From DASSBG01 sp965651365 (GTDB lineage Bacteria > Pseudomonadota > Gammaproteobacteria > Xanthomonadales > Rhodanobacteraceae), in contig CBFGSA010000136.1 in assembly GCA_965651365.1 (NCBI GenBank), forward strand, positions 1-6,965: a DNA stretch of 6,965 bases. Reading direction: 5' to 3'. The position numbers and the translations under genes are program-made. Below are positions 1 to 5,386 of this stretch, one piece after another (position 1 is the stretch's first letter; each line of letters starts with the position of its first letter). The notes under the pieces were generated by a model that worked only from the letters and a program-made list of their open reading frames with translations, did not search any database and was not told the DNA's origin.

Positions 1-13
1 CCCCAGAGTACGC

Positions 14-96
14 GCCGCGCGGCTTTCGCTCGGTCGGAGCGCTCGACGTAGTGTCAACTACGCCTGCGCGCTCCTCGGTCGCGAAACCCACGCGGC
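14..96. repeat. Long imperfect inverted repeat (palindromic element)
   Basis: The left arm starts GCCGCGCGGC at 14-23 and pairs with a right arm ending in ACGCGGC at 96. The inner stem CGTAGT (47-52) pairs exactly with ACTACG (57-62) around a GTCA loop. GGAGCG (35-40) on the left matches CGCTCC (69-74) on the right, and the CTTTCGC/GCGAAA segments also pair. The whole is an interrupted hairpin of about 80 bases with one bulge. On the minus strand one frame stays open across it to the window edge, giving a low-complexity peptide rich in Thr, Ser, Arg and Ala that I do not accept as a gene. It resembles the dispersed palindromic intergenic elements of GC-rich gammaproteobacteria. A second copy is not present in this window, so dispersal is inference. 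Confidence 0.5.
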
Positions 97-151
97 ACGC
101 ACCCTGGAACCGGCTCGCTACGAATCCCGGTGAATAATGCGGGCTAGAGCC

Positions 152-1450
152 TCAGTGCCCGGCGTGTACAGTCAGCGCGGCTTCCCATGGCTTCATGCTG
201 CCGTCGTTGGGCTGGGCCTTGATGTGCAGCAAGTGCATCATCAGCGGGTAGACATCCACGTTGGGGAAGCCGTCAATCACGCTGCCGGCGCGGAAGGCCG
301 GGCCGTGGGCGATGAACAGTGCGCGCATCAGCGGGTCGTCGTTGTCATAGCCATGCTCGCCCTTGCTCATGGGGCGCTTGCGGTGCTTGAGGTAGGCGCT
401 GCTGGAAATTTGCCAGCCGACATCGGCCAGGCAGGAGATCGCGGGGGTGCGCGGGTTGGTGCCGTAATGCAGGCGGGCCGGGAAGTGGCCCTTGCGCCAG
501 CAGCGCATGTGCGGGTGTTTTTGCAACAACTTGTCGGCCACCGCCTGCGCGTACTCCGGTTTTGGATTGAAGCCGGCCAGAATGCCCATTGACACGATGT
601 TCACGTGGTCCAGATCGATCAGTTTGTCGATCAGTACCTGGTTTCCGTCCGGCACCGCAGCCATGCCGTGGTCGGCGACCACGATGATGTTGATCTTGTG
701 GTACAGGCCGCGCGCCTTGAGGCCGCTGACGAGCTGCGAGATGGCGTGGTCGACCTTGCGGATGGCAACGTTTACCTGTGGCGTGTCTGGGCCGTATTCG
801 TGACCGGCATGGTCCACGCGGTCAAAGTACAGGGTCATGAAATCAGGCCGCTGGCTGGCCGGCAAGTCCAGCCACGCCAACACCTGATCCACTCGCTCGC
901 CCGGTGTGAACGCACCGTTGTAGACCAGCCAGTAATCGGGGCGGTAACCGTGAATCTCCGCTTCCGAGCCGGGCCAGAACATCGTTGCCGTTTTCAGCCC
1001 CTGCTTGTCCGCCGTCACCCAGATCGGTTCGGCCTCGTCCCACCAGCGGCCATCGCGCACCGCTTCGTGGCGTGACAGGGAAAACCGACCCAGCTTTGAA
1101 TCGTACATGGTGTTGTTGATGATGCCGTTGTGGTCGGGGTACTTGCCCGTGACCAGGGTGTAGTGGTTGGGAAAGGTCAGTGACGGGAAGGACGGCTGCA
1201 TCCACTTGGCATGAACCCCATTGATCGCCATGGTGGCCAGGGCAGGGGACTGACCGCGATCCAGATAGTCGGCGCGGAAGGCGTCGATGGATACCAGCAG
1301 CAGGGGAGTCCGCTGCGCCGTGGCCGCCGGAGCCGGGCGCGTGGAAATGCTTGTTTGTGGTGAGTGCGTTGCCGGTGTCGTTGCACAGCCGGCCAAGGCA
1401 AGCGCCAGCATCAGCAGGCCGACTTGCCACCAACGATTGCCTGATTTCAT
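152..1450 (-). CDS. Nucleotide pyrophosphatase/phosphodiesterase (NPP, alkaline phosphatase superfamily), lipoprotein
   Basis: This is a 432-residue two-zinc hydrolase of the NPP family, which cleaves phosphodiester or pyrophosphate bonds in nucleotides. Residues 1-22 are a lipoprotein signal: Arg6, a hydrophobic core, and the lipobox LAGC with the lipidated Cys at 22, so it should be anchored facing the periplasm. A Thr/Pro/Ala-rich linker (23-48) leads to the catalytic domain. The expected metal ligands are visible: Asp56 in LLVSIDAF, Asp213 and His217 in DRVDHAGHEYGP, Asp260-His261 in VVADHGM, and His366 in GEHGYDN. The nucleophile is Thr92 in LTFPNHYTLVTG, with Asn113 completing the phosphate pocket. 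These numbers sit 2-3 residues from those I recall for Xanthomonas NPP. The start is the ATG at 1450, which has GAAGGAG six bases upstream. A TTG five codons further out lies inside that ribosome site and is rejected. The gene is divergent from hutU. The physiological substrate cannot be read from sequence. Confidence 0.93.
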   Translation of the reverse strand: MKSGNRWWQVGLLMLALALAGCATTPATHSPQTSISTRPAPAATAQRTPLLLVSIDAFRADYLDRGQSPALATMAINGVHAKWMQPSFPSLTFPNHYTLVTGKYPDHNGIINNTMYDSKLGRFSLSRHEAVRDGRWWDEAEPIWVTADKQGLKTATMFWPGSEAEIHGYRPDYWLVYNGAFTPGERVDQVLAWLDLPASQRPDFMTLYFDRVDHAGHEYGPDTPQVNVAIRKVDHAISQLVSGLKARGLYHKINIIVVADHGMAAVPDGNQVLIDKLIDLDHVNIVSMGILAGFNPKPEYAQAVADKLLQKHPHMRCWRKGHFPARLHYGTNPRTPAISCLADVGWQISSSAYLKHRKRPMSKGEHGYDNDDPLMRALFIAHGPAFRAGSVIDGFPNVDVYPLMMHLLHIKAQPNDGSMKPWEAALTVHAGH

Positions 1451-1456
1451 GTCATG

Positions 1457-1463
1457 CTCCTTC
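1457..1463 (-). promoter_or_regulatory. Ribosome binding site of the NPP gene (decides the start)
   Basis: On the minus strand GAAGGAG ends six bases before the ATG at 1450. It overlaps the alternative TTG start at 1465, which therefore cannot be the real one. The choice also puts the lipobox Cys at residue 22, a usual lipoprotein signal length. Confidence 0.8.
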
Positions 1464-1486
1464 AATGGTCTATTCGCCCATCATGC

Positions 1487-1512
1487 GCCCGTTCGAGCAC
1501 GCATGCACGGGC
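1487..1512. promoter_or_regulatory. Small inverted repeat in the divergent NPP/hutU intergenic region
   Basis: GCCCGT (1487-1492) and ACGGGC (1507-1512) are exact reverse complements separated by 14 bases, which include the palindrome GCATGC (1501-1506). It lies between two divergent genes and just upstream of the TATAAT box at 1529-1534, so it could be a regulator-binding site for hutU. It does not look like the HutC operator sequences I know of. The function is a guess. Confidence 0.3.
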
Positions 1513-1528
1513 CGTAGGTCATGCTCGG

Positions 1529-1534
1529 TATAAT
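1529..1534 (+). promoter_or_regulatory. Candidate -10 box for hutU
   Basis: This is a perfect TATAAT 34 bases before the hutU ATG, which would start transcription near 1541. No good -35 hexamer is present at 16-18 bases (CACGGG region), so the promoter would be weak or activator-dependent. The call rests on the -10 match and its position in a 117-base intergenic gap. Confidence 0.45.
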
Positions 1535-1567
1535 CCCGGGCTGCCTTGCACTTTTCGGAGCCCGCAC

Positions 1568-3238
1568 ATGCCTACGCCCACCCGCATCGACAAGAGCCGC
1601 GAAATCCACCCACCGCGCGGCACCGAGCTGAGCTGCAGGAACTGGCTGATCGAGGCGCCGTACCGGATGATCCAGCACAACCTCGATCCTGAAGTTGCCG
1701 AGAATCCGGCCGAGCTGGTGGTCTACGGCGGCATCGGTCGCGCCGCGCGCAACTGGGAATGCTTCGACGCGATCCTGGAGTCCTTGCGCAAACTTGAAGA
1801 GGACGAGACCCTGCTGGTGCAGTCGGGCAAGCCGGTCGGCGTGTTCCGCACCCACCTGGACGCACCGCGCGTGCTGATCGCCAACTCCAACCTGGTGCCG
1901 GCCTGGGCCAACTGGGAGCACTTTCACGAGCTGGATAAAAAGGGCCTGATGATGTACGGCCAGATGACGGCGGGCTCGTGGATCTACATCGGCAGCCAGG
2001 GCATCGTCCAGGGCACCTACGAGACCTTTGTCGAGATGGGCCGCCAGAGCTACGACGGCAATCTCGCCGGCAAGTGGATTCTCACCGCCGGCTTGGGCGG
2101 CATGGGCGGCGCGCAGCCGCTGGCGGCCTCGCTGGCCGGCGCCTGTTCGCTCAATATCGAGTGTCAGCAAAGCCGCATCGACTTCCGTCTGAAAACCCGC
2201 TACGTCGACGAGCAGGCCAGGGACCTGGATGACGCGCTGGCGCGGATCGAGAAATACACCACAGCCGGCGAAGCGAAGTCCATCGCGTTGCTCGGCAACG
2301 CCGCTGAAACCCTGCCCGAGCTGGTGCGGCGCGGCGTCAAACCCGATGCCGTGACCGACCAGACCAGCGCCCACGATCCGGTCAACGGCTACCTGCCCGA
2401 GGGCTGGACGGTGGAGCAATGGTTCGAGCGCCGCGAGGCCGATCCCGACGCCACCCGTGATGCCGCCAAGGCTTCAATGAAAAAGCATGTCGAGGCGATG
2501 CTGGCCTTCCACGCCCAGGGCATCCCGACCTTCGACTACGGCAACAACATCCGCCAGATGGCCTTCGATGTCGGCTGCAAAAACGCCTTCGACTTTCCCG
2601 GTTTTGTGCCGGCCTATGTGCGGCCGCTGTTCTGCCGCGGCATCGGCCCGTTCCGCTGGGTGGCGCTGTCGGGCGATCCGGAAGACATCTTGAAGACCGA
2701 CCAGAAGGTCAAGGAACTGATCCCGGACGACGAGCATCTGCACCACTGGCTGGACATGGCCGAAAAGCGCATCCATTTCCAGGGTCTGCCCTCACGCATC
2801 TGCTGGGTTGGTCTGGGCCAGCGCGACAAGCTGGGTCTGGCCTTCAACGAAATGGTGCGCAAGGGCGAGCTGAAAGCGCCGATCGCGATTGGCCGCGATC
2901 ACCTCGATTCCGGCTCGGTGGCCAGCCCCAACCGCGAAACCGAAGCGATGCAGGACGGTTCGGATGCGGTCAGCGACTGGCCACTGCTCAACGCCCTGCT
3001 CAACACCGCTTCCGGCGCCACCTGGGTCAGCTTCCACCACGGCGGCGGCGTCGGCATGGGCTACAGCCAGCATGCCGGCCTGGTCGTCGTCTGCGACGGC
3101 ACCAAAGAAGCCGACCAGCGCATCGCCCGCGTGCTCTGGAACGACCCCGGGTGCGGCGTCATGCGCCACGCCGACGCCGGCTATGAAGACGCCGTCGATT
3201 GCGCCAAAGAACAGGGCCTGAAGCTGCCGATGGTGTGA
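1568..3238 (+). CDS. hutU: Urocanate hydratase (urocanase)
   Basis: This NAD-dependent cytoplasmic enzyme catalyses the second step of histidine degradation, adding water to urocanate to give imidazolonepropionate. The product is 556 residues, the normal full length. Diagnostic segments are all present: VVYGGIGRAARNW near 51-63, the NAD-binding glycine-rich GLGGMGGAQPLA at 175-186, LPSRICWVGLGQRD at 407-420 with the catalytic-region Cys412 (Cys410 in the Pseudomonas putida enzyme), SFHHGGGVGMGYSQHAG at 488-504, and RVLWNDPG followed by VMRHADAGY near the end. The ATG at 1568 is chosen because CGGAG (1556-1560) precedes it by seven bases and the protein then has the family N-terminus. The frame is open further upstream but only through the promoter region. 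Partners hutH, hutI, hutG or hutC are not in the window, so hutU is either the last gene of a split pathway or stands alone. No obvious terminator follows the stop. Confidence 0.97.
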   Translation: MPTPTRIDKSREIHPPRGTELSCRNWLIEAPYRMIQHNLDPEVAENPAELVVYGGIGRAARNWECFDAILESLRKLEEDETLLVQSGKPVGVFRTHLDAPRVLIANSNLVPAWANWEHFHELDKKGLMMYGQMTAGSWIYIGSQGIVQGTYETFVEMGRQSYDGNLAGKWILTAGLGGMGGAQPLAASLAGACSLNIECQQSRIDFRLKTRYVDEQARDLDDALARIEKYTTAGEAKSIALLGNAAETLPELVRRGVKPDAVTDQTSAHDPVNGYLPEGWTVEQWFERREADPDATRDAAKASMKKHVEAMLAFHAQGIPTFDYGNNIRQMAFDVGCKNAFDFPGFVPAYVRPLFCRGIGPFRWVALSGDPEDILKTDQKVKELIPDDEHLHHWLDMAEKRIHFQGLPSRICWVGLGQRDKLGLAFNEMVRKGELKAPIAIGRDHLDSGSVASPNRETEAMQDGSDAVSDWPLLNALLNTASGATWVSFHHGGGVGMGYSQHAGLVVVCDGTKEADQRIARVLWNDPGCGVMRHADAGYEDAVDCAKEQGLKLPMV

Positions 3239-3271
3239 ATGTAGCCATCGGGGGGCAAAACCCGAGTGGGC

Positions 3272-3290
3272 GTATTGACAATGTCAATAC
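3272..3290. promoter_or_regulatory. Perfect 19-base palindromic operator of the BrnT toxin-antitoxin operon
   Basis: GTATTGACAATGTCAATAC is a 9-base perfect inverted repeat around one central A. It contains TTGACA (3275-3280) on the plus strand and the same hexamer on the minus strand, and it runs into TACAAT (3288-3293), a near-consensus -10. It lies 20 bases before the toxin start. Ribbon-helix-helix antitoxins usually repress their own promoter by binding such palindromes, so this is the likely autoregulatory operator. Spacing between TTGACA and TACAAT is only seven bases, so the two cannot both serve the same promoter. The exact -35/-10 pair is unresolved. Confidence 0.7.
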
Positions 3291-3309
3291 AATAAGGGAA
3301 GCTTGTGCC

Positions 3310-3606
3310 ATGGACCAGCATCACCGTATCGGCGGCAGTGATTTCGTGTGGGATGCGAGAAAGGCGATTGCGAATGTACGCAAACACGGCATCCGCTTTG
3401 AGGACGCCGCCACGATCTTCATGGACCCGTTGTTCGTGCTCGCCGATGCCTCACGCCACGATGAAGCGCGCGATGCAGCAATCGGTTTCGATGTAATGGG
3501 TCGCCTGCTGTTTGTGGTGCATATCGTGCTGGTAAGCGACGAGTCCATTCGCATCATTTCCGCGCGTGCGGCGGAATCCGACGAGGAGGCTCTTTATGCT
3601 CGATGA
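3310..3606 (+). CDS. brnT: BrnT family toxin (type II TA, RNase-like)
   Basis: The product is a 98-residue protein with the usual BrnT layout and length. The hallmark N-terminal block DFVWDARKAIANVRKHGIRFEDAATIF (11-37) matches the family pattern of F-W-D, N, KHG and F-A-A. A central acidic segment and hydrophobic strand (LLFVVHIVL, 66-74) follow, then the ending IRIISARAA (80-88), which carries the typical RIISAR motif. BrnT toxins are mRNA-cleaving ribonucleases that block translation and are neutralised by a DNA-binding antitoxin encoded just downstream. The start is ATG 3310 because AAGGGA (3294-3299) lies ten bases upstream and the operator sits before it. The frame is open back into hutU, but that part is spurious. 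The stop overlaps the antitoxin start. The gene looks intact. Activity in this host is inferred. Confidence 0.87.
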   Translation: MDQHHRIGGSDFVWDARKAIANVRKHGIRFEDAATIFMDPLFVLADASRHDEARDAAIGFDVMGRLLFVVHIVLVSDESIRIISARAAESDEEALYAR

Positions 3607-3877
3607 CAAATTGAAAAAGCGTTTGCAACGGGATCGACCGACCACCAGCATCACGCTGCGCATTCCCGTGGATGTGGTAGACAGCCTGAAAGCCGTCGCG
3701 CCGCACAAGGGTTACGCCGGCTACCAGACCTTGCTCAAGGCATATATCAGCGAAGGACTGCGACGTGACGAGGCGATCTACACATCCGACGCGGTCGAAC
3801 GCCTGACCCGCGCACTCAAAAAGCGTGGTGTGTCCGGCAAGGTGCTGGAAGAAGCCCTGCGTGATGCGAAGGCTTGA
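3596..3877 (+). CDS. Ribbon-helix-helix (CopG-like) antitoxin of the BrnT module
   Basis: This 93-residue protein is the likely antitoxin and autorepressor for the toxin just upstream. After a basic N-terminus, residues 17-24 (TSITLRIP) form the expected DNA-contacting strand. They are followed by two helices, VDVVDSLKAVAP (25-36) and YQTLLKAYISEGLRR (43-57). The GYxxYQTLLKAYI pattern is typical of the CopG/BrnA type. The C-terminal part (60-93) is charged and should wrap around the toxin. The ATG at 3596 is favoured over an upstream in-frame start at 3566 because GAGGAGG (3583-3589) is six bases before it. The 11-base overlap with the toxin stop implies translational coupling. It is shorter and differently spaced than textbook BrnA, whose RHH domain is nearer the C-terminus, so I leave the symbol empty. 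Confidence 0.82.
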   Translation: MLDDKLKKRLQRDRPTTSITLRIPVDVVDSLKAVAPHKGYAGYQTLLKAYISEGLRRDEAIYTSDAVERLTRALKKRGVSGKVLEEALRDAKA

Positions 3878-3902
3878 ACTGCAGCGGTGTTTTTTTCAGT
3901 GA

Positions 3903-4173
3903 GTCTGCCCGTCCGCGCGCAGGCCCGCGCTGCACATGGGAGCCAGCGAACGCATTGACCAGATCTCGACCGACGACTGGTGCATTTTCGCCAAGGCGAC
4001 CGGCTGTGCTCCCGGCTTCGTGCTCAAGCGTGTGGCTGCCATCGCCGAAGCGGTGGTGACGCACGCGGATGAAGTGGCCAAAGCGCTGGTGGAGCAGGGC
4101 GCCGACCGCGCGTATCAAGCCGGCGGTGGCCGTGGTGCAAACCAGCGCCCACCACATGCGGCAAGTTGCGTGA
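3903..4173 (+). pseudogene. Frameshifted 3' remnant, probably of a HipA-family toxin gene
   Basis: From 3903 the frame reads into LHMGASERIDQISTDDW, continues with FAKATGCAPGFVLKRVAAIA, and ends its conserved part at VEQGADR. The layout (a 'M-G-x-S-x-R-x-D' strand, 'I/S-x-D-D-W-x-x-F-A', then a helix with 'L-K-R-V') resembles the C-terminal lobe of HipA serine/threonine kinases. At 4110 one G too many in CGCGCG shifts the frame. Dropping it gives RIKPAVAVVQTSAHHMRQVA and a TGA at 4171-4173, a plausible natural C-terminus. Unshifted, translation runs on to 4211 in a nonsense tail. A stop at 3900-3902 and the absence of kinase motifs upstream show that the 5' part is gone. The HipA assignment comes from pattern memory only and is moderate. 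That this is a decayed fragment is better supported. Confidence 0.45.
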
Positions 4174-4191
4174 GTCATCCGTTCACGCTGG

Positions 4192-4233
4192 TTTGCTATT
4201 GCCCACATTAGGTAGCATAATACCCATTATGGG
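4192..4233 (+). promoter_or_regulatory. Leaderless promoter with operator palindrome over the start codon
   Basis: TTGCTA (4192-4197) and CATAAT (4216-4221) form a -35/-10 pair with 18-base spacing. Transcription should begin about seven bases after the -10, that is at or next to the A of the ATG at 4229. No Shine-Dalgarno sequence precedes this ATG, which fits a leaderless mRNA. CCCAT-T-ATGGG (4223-4233) is a perfect inverted repeat whose right arm contains the start codon. A DNA-binding protein sitting there would cover the transcription start. The encoded winged-helix protein is the natural candidate. Confidence 0.6.
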
Positions 4234-4906
4234 CATAAAGGCCACCAGCAAACCCACCGACCATCGACCGCACCGCGTGCGCTACAGCGCTGCTGCGTAT
4301 GCCGTGACCGATGCCGCCACCAGCCTGGCCGATGCCCTGTTCACCCAGACCCAGCAGCGCGTGCTCGGCTTGCTGTTTGGCCAGCCGAAGCGCAGCTTCA
4401 CCGTCAGCGATGTCATCGCGTCATCCGGTGGCGGTTCCGGCGCGGTGCAGCGCGAACTGCGCAAACTGCTGGACAGCGGTCTCGTCACCGTGCAGCCGAT
4501 AGGCAACCAGAGGCACTACCAGGCCAACCCTGCCGCCCCCATCCATGATGAGCTGGTCGCCATCATCCGCAAGACCGTCGGCCTGGCCGTTCCATTACGC
4601 GAGGTCTTGTTGCCACTGGCAGACAGCATCGTCGTTGCCTTCGTCTACGGCTCCGTCGCCAAGCGCAGCGATACCGCCGGCAGCGACATCGACCTGATGA
4701 TTGTTTCCGACACGCTCGGCTATGCAGACGTGGTCGCGGCGCTGCACCCCGTCATCGAACAACTGGGTCGTGAGGTCAACCCAACCTTGTATTCACGCGC
4801 CGAACTGGCCAGACGGATCGAGCAGCGCAACGCCTTCACGACACGCGTGCTCGAGCAACCCAAGCTGTGGCTGATGGGCAACGAGAATGACCTCGGCGCT
4901 GGCTAA
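4229..4906 (+). CDS. Winged-helix/nucleotidyltransferase fusion protein (MNT-type antitoxin and putative autoregulator)
   Basis: This 225-residue protein has two domains. Residues 36-100 are a winged helix-turn-helix: FTQTQQRVLGLLFGQP, then a recognition region with GSGAVQRELRKLLDSGLV and a wing ending NQRHYQAN. Residues 120-215 are a minimal nucleotidyltransferase (MNT) with the exact signature GSX10DXD: Gly141-Ser142, ten residues, Asp153-Ile-Asp155 (GSDIDLMIVSD). The third acidic residue of the family would fall near EVNP (182-185) and may be replaced by Asn184. MNT antitoxins of the MntA type neutralise HEPN toxins by adding AMP. Here the next gene, overlapping by 20 bases, encodes a HEPN-like protein, so that role is inferred. 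The ATG at 4229 is chosen on the promoter and the lack of any ribosome site. The in-frame TTG at 4166 is unlikely. The HTH probably binds the palindrome over its own start. Confidence 0.85.
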   Translation: MGIKATSKPTDHRPHRVRYSAAAYAVTDAATSLADALFTQTQQRVLGLLFGQPKRSFTVSDVIASSGGGSGAVQRELRKLLDSGLVTVQPIGNQRHYQANPAAPIHDELVAIIRKTVGLAVPLREVLLPLADSIVVAFVYGSVAKRSDTAGSDIDLMIVSDTLGYADVVAALHPVIEQLGREVNPTLYSRAELARRIEQRNAFTTRVLEQPKLWLMGNENDLGAG

Positions 4907-5309
4907 TCTGGCCGGCCCGGGCAAACCATTGGCGCCCGAGCCACCGGATGCACGGGAGTTCGAGGGGCTCAAGCGTTCCGGTCTCGCGCGCCTGAAGGAT
5001 GCCCGGAACAGAACCTTGTCGTTGGAAAGCCGGTTCGATCTCGCCTGCAACGCCGCCCACGCACTATCCCTGGCCGCATTGCGGCGTCTCGGTTACCGCG
5101 CCAACCATCGTTACATTGTGTTTCAGGCGCTACCGCACACGCTGGGCCTCGGCCCCGAAGTTTGGCGCGTTCTGGACAAGTGCCATCACATGCGCAATGT
5201 TGCCGAATACGAAGGGGCTATCGATGTCGACGCACGCATCGTGACCGATCTGGTCGCGGCGTGTGAGACAGTTGCGGGTAGAATTGTGGATATACGCGAC
5301 AGTGAATGA
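4887..5309 (+). CDS. HEPN-domain-like protein, putative toxin partner of the MNT protein
   Basis: This 140-residue, mainly helical protein overlaps the nucleotidyltransferase gene by 20 bases and has only a weak ribosome site, so translation is probably coupled. Residues 25-70 (a helical run ending FDLACNAAHALSLAALRRLGYR) and 85-135 fit the two helix pairs of HEPN folds. The signature segment KCHHMRNVAEYEG (98-110) contains Arg103-Asn104 and Tyr108. HEPN RNases carry RX4-6H. Here Tyr stands four residues after the Arg at the His position and no His follows nearby, so the canonical RNase centre is incomplete. The spacing RNxxxY resembles SAV_6107-like HEPN proteins as I remember them. The pairing with an MNT protein supports a two-component TA or defence module. 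Whether it is toxic is open. It could instead be an accessory binding partner. Confidence 0.72.
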   Translation: MTSALANLAGPGKPLAPEPPDAREFEGLKRSGLARLKDARNRTLSLESRFDLACNAAHALSLAALRRLGYRANHRYIVFQALPHTLGLGPEVWRVLDKCHHMRNVAEYEGAIDVDARIVTDLVAACETVAGRIVDIRDSE

Positions 5310-5386
5310 TTGTTGCCCTGATCCCACAGCAGATTCGAGCTTTGCCGGGGTAGCCCCACGCACACAGACAAATTTCAGGAGATGCA

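Noticed and set aside
137..592. Plus-strand open frames opposite the NPP gene (also 605-1075)
   Set aside because: They are antisense to a gene with a full set of catalytic residues. Their sequences are His/Val/Ala-rich and resemble no family.
1451..1465. Upstream TTG start for the NPP lipoprotein
   Set aside because: The TTG lies inside the ribosome binding site of the ATG at 1450, which has ideal spacing.
1481..2419. A 312-residue open frame on the minus strand opposite hutU
   Set aside because: It is a GC-rich shadow of hutU. The composition is Ala/Gly/Val/Arg-biased without recognisable motifs, and the plus-strand frame is unambiguous urocanase.
3890..3896. Run of seven T after the BrnT antitoxin as a terminator
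   Set aside because: No stable GC-rich stem directly precedes it. AAGCC and GGCTT upstream pair only across a 14-base loop.
3874..4059. Other plus-strand and minus-strand small frames around the HipA-like remnant (including 3816-4208 minus)
   Set aside because: None shows family-like motifs. The 3903-4173 reading, with one frame correction, explains the region better.
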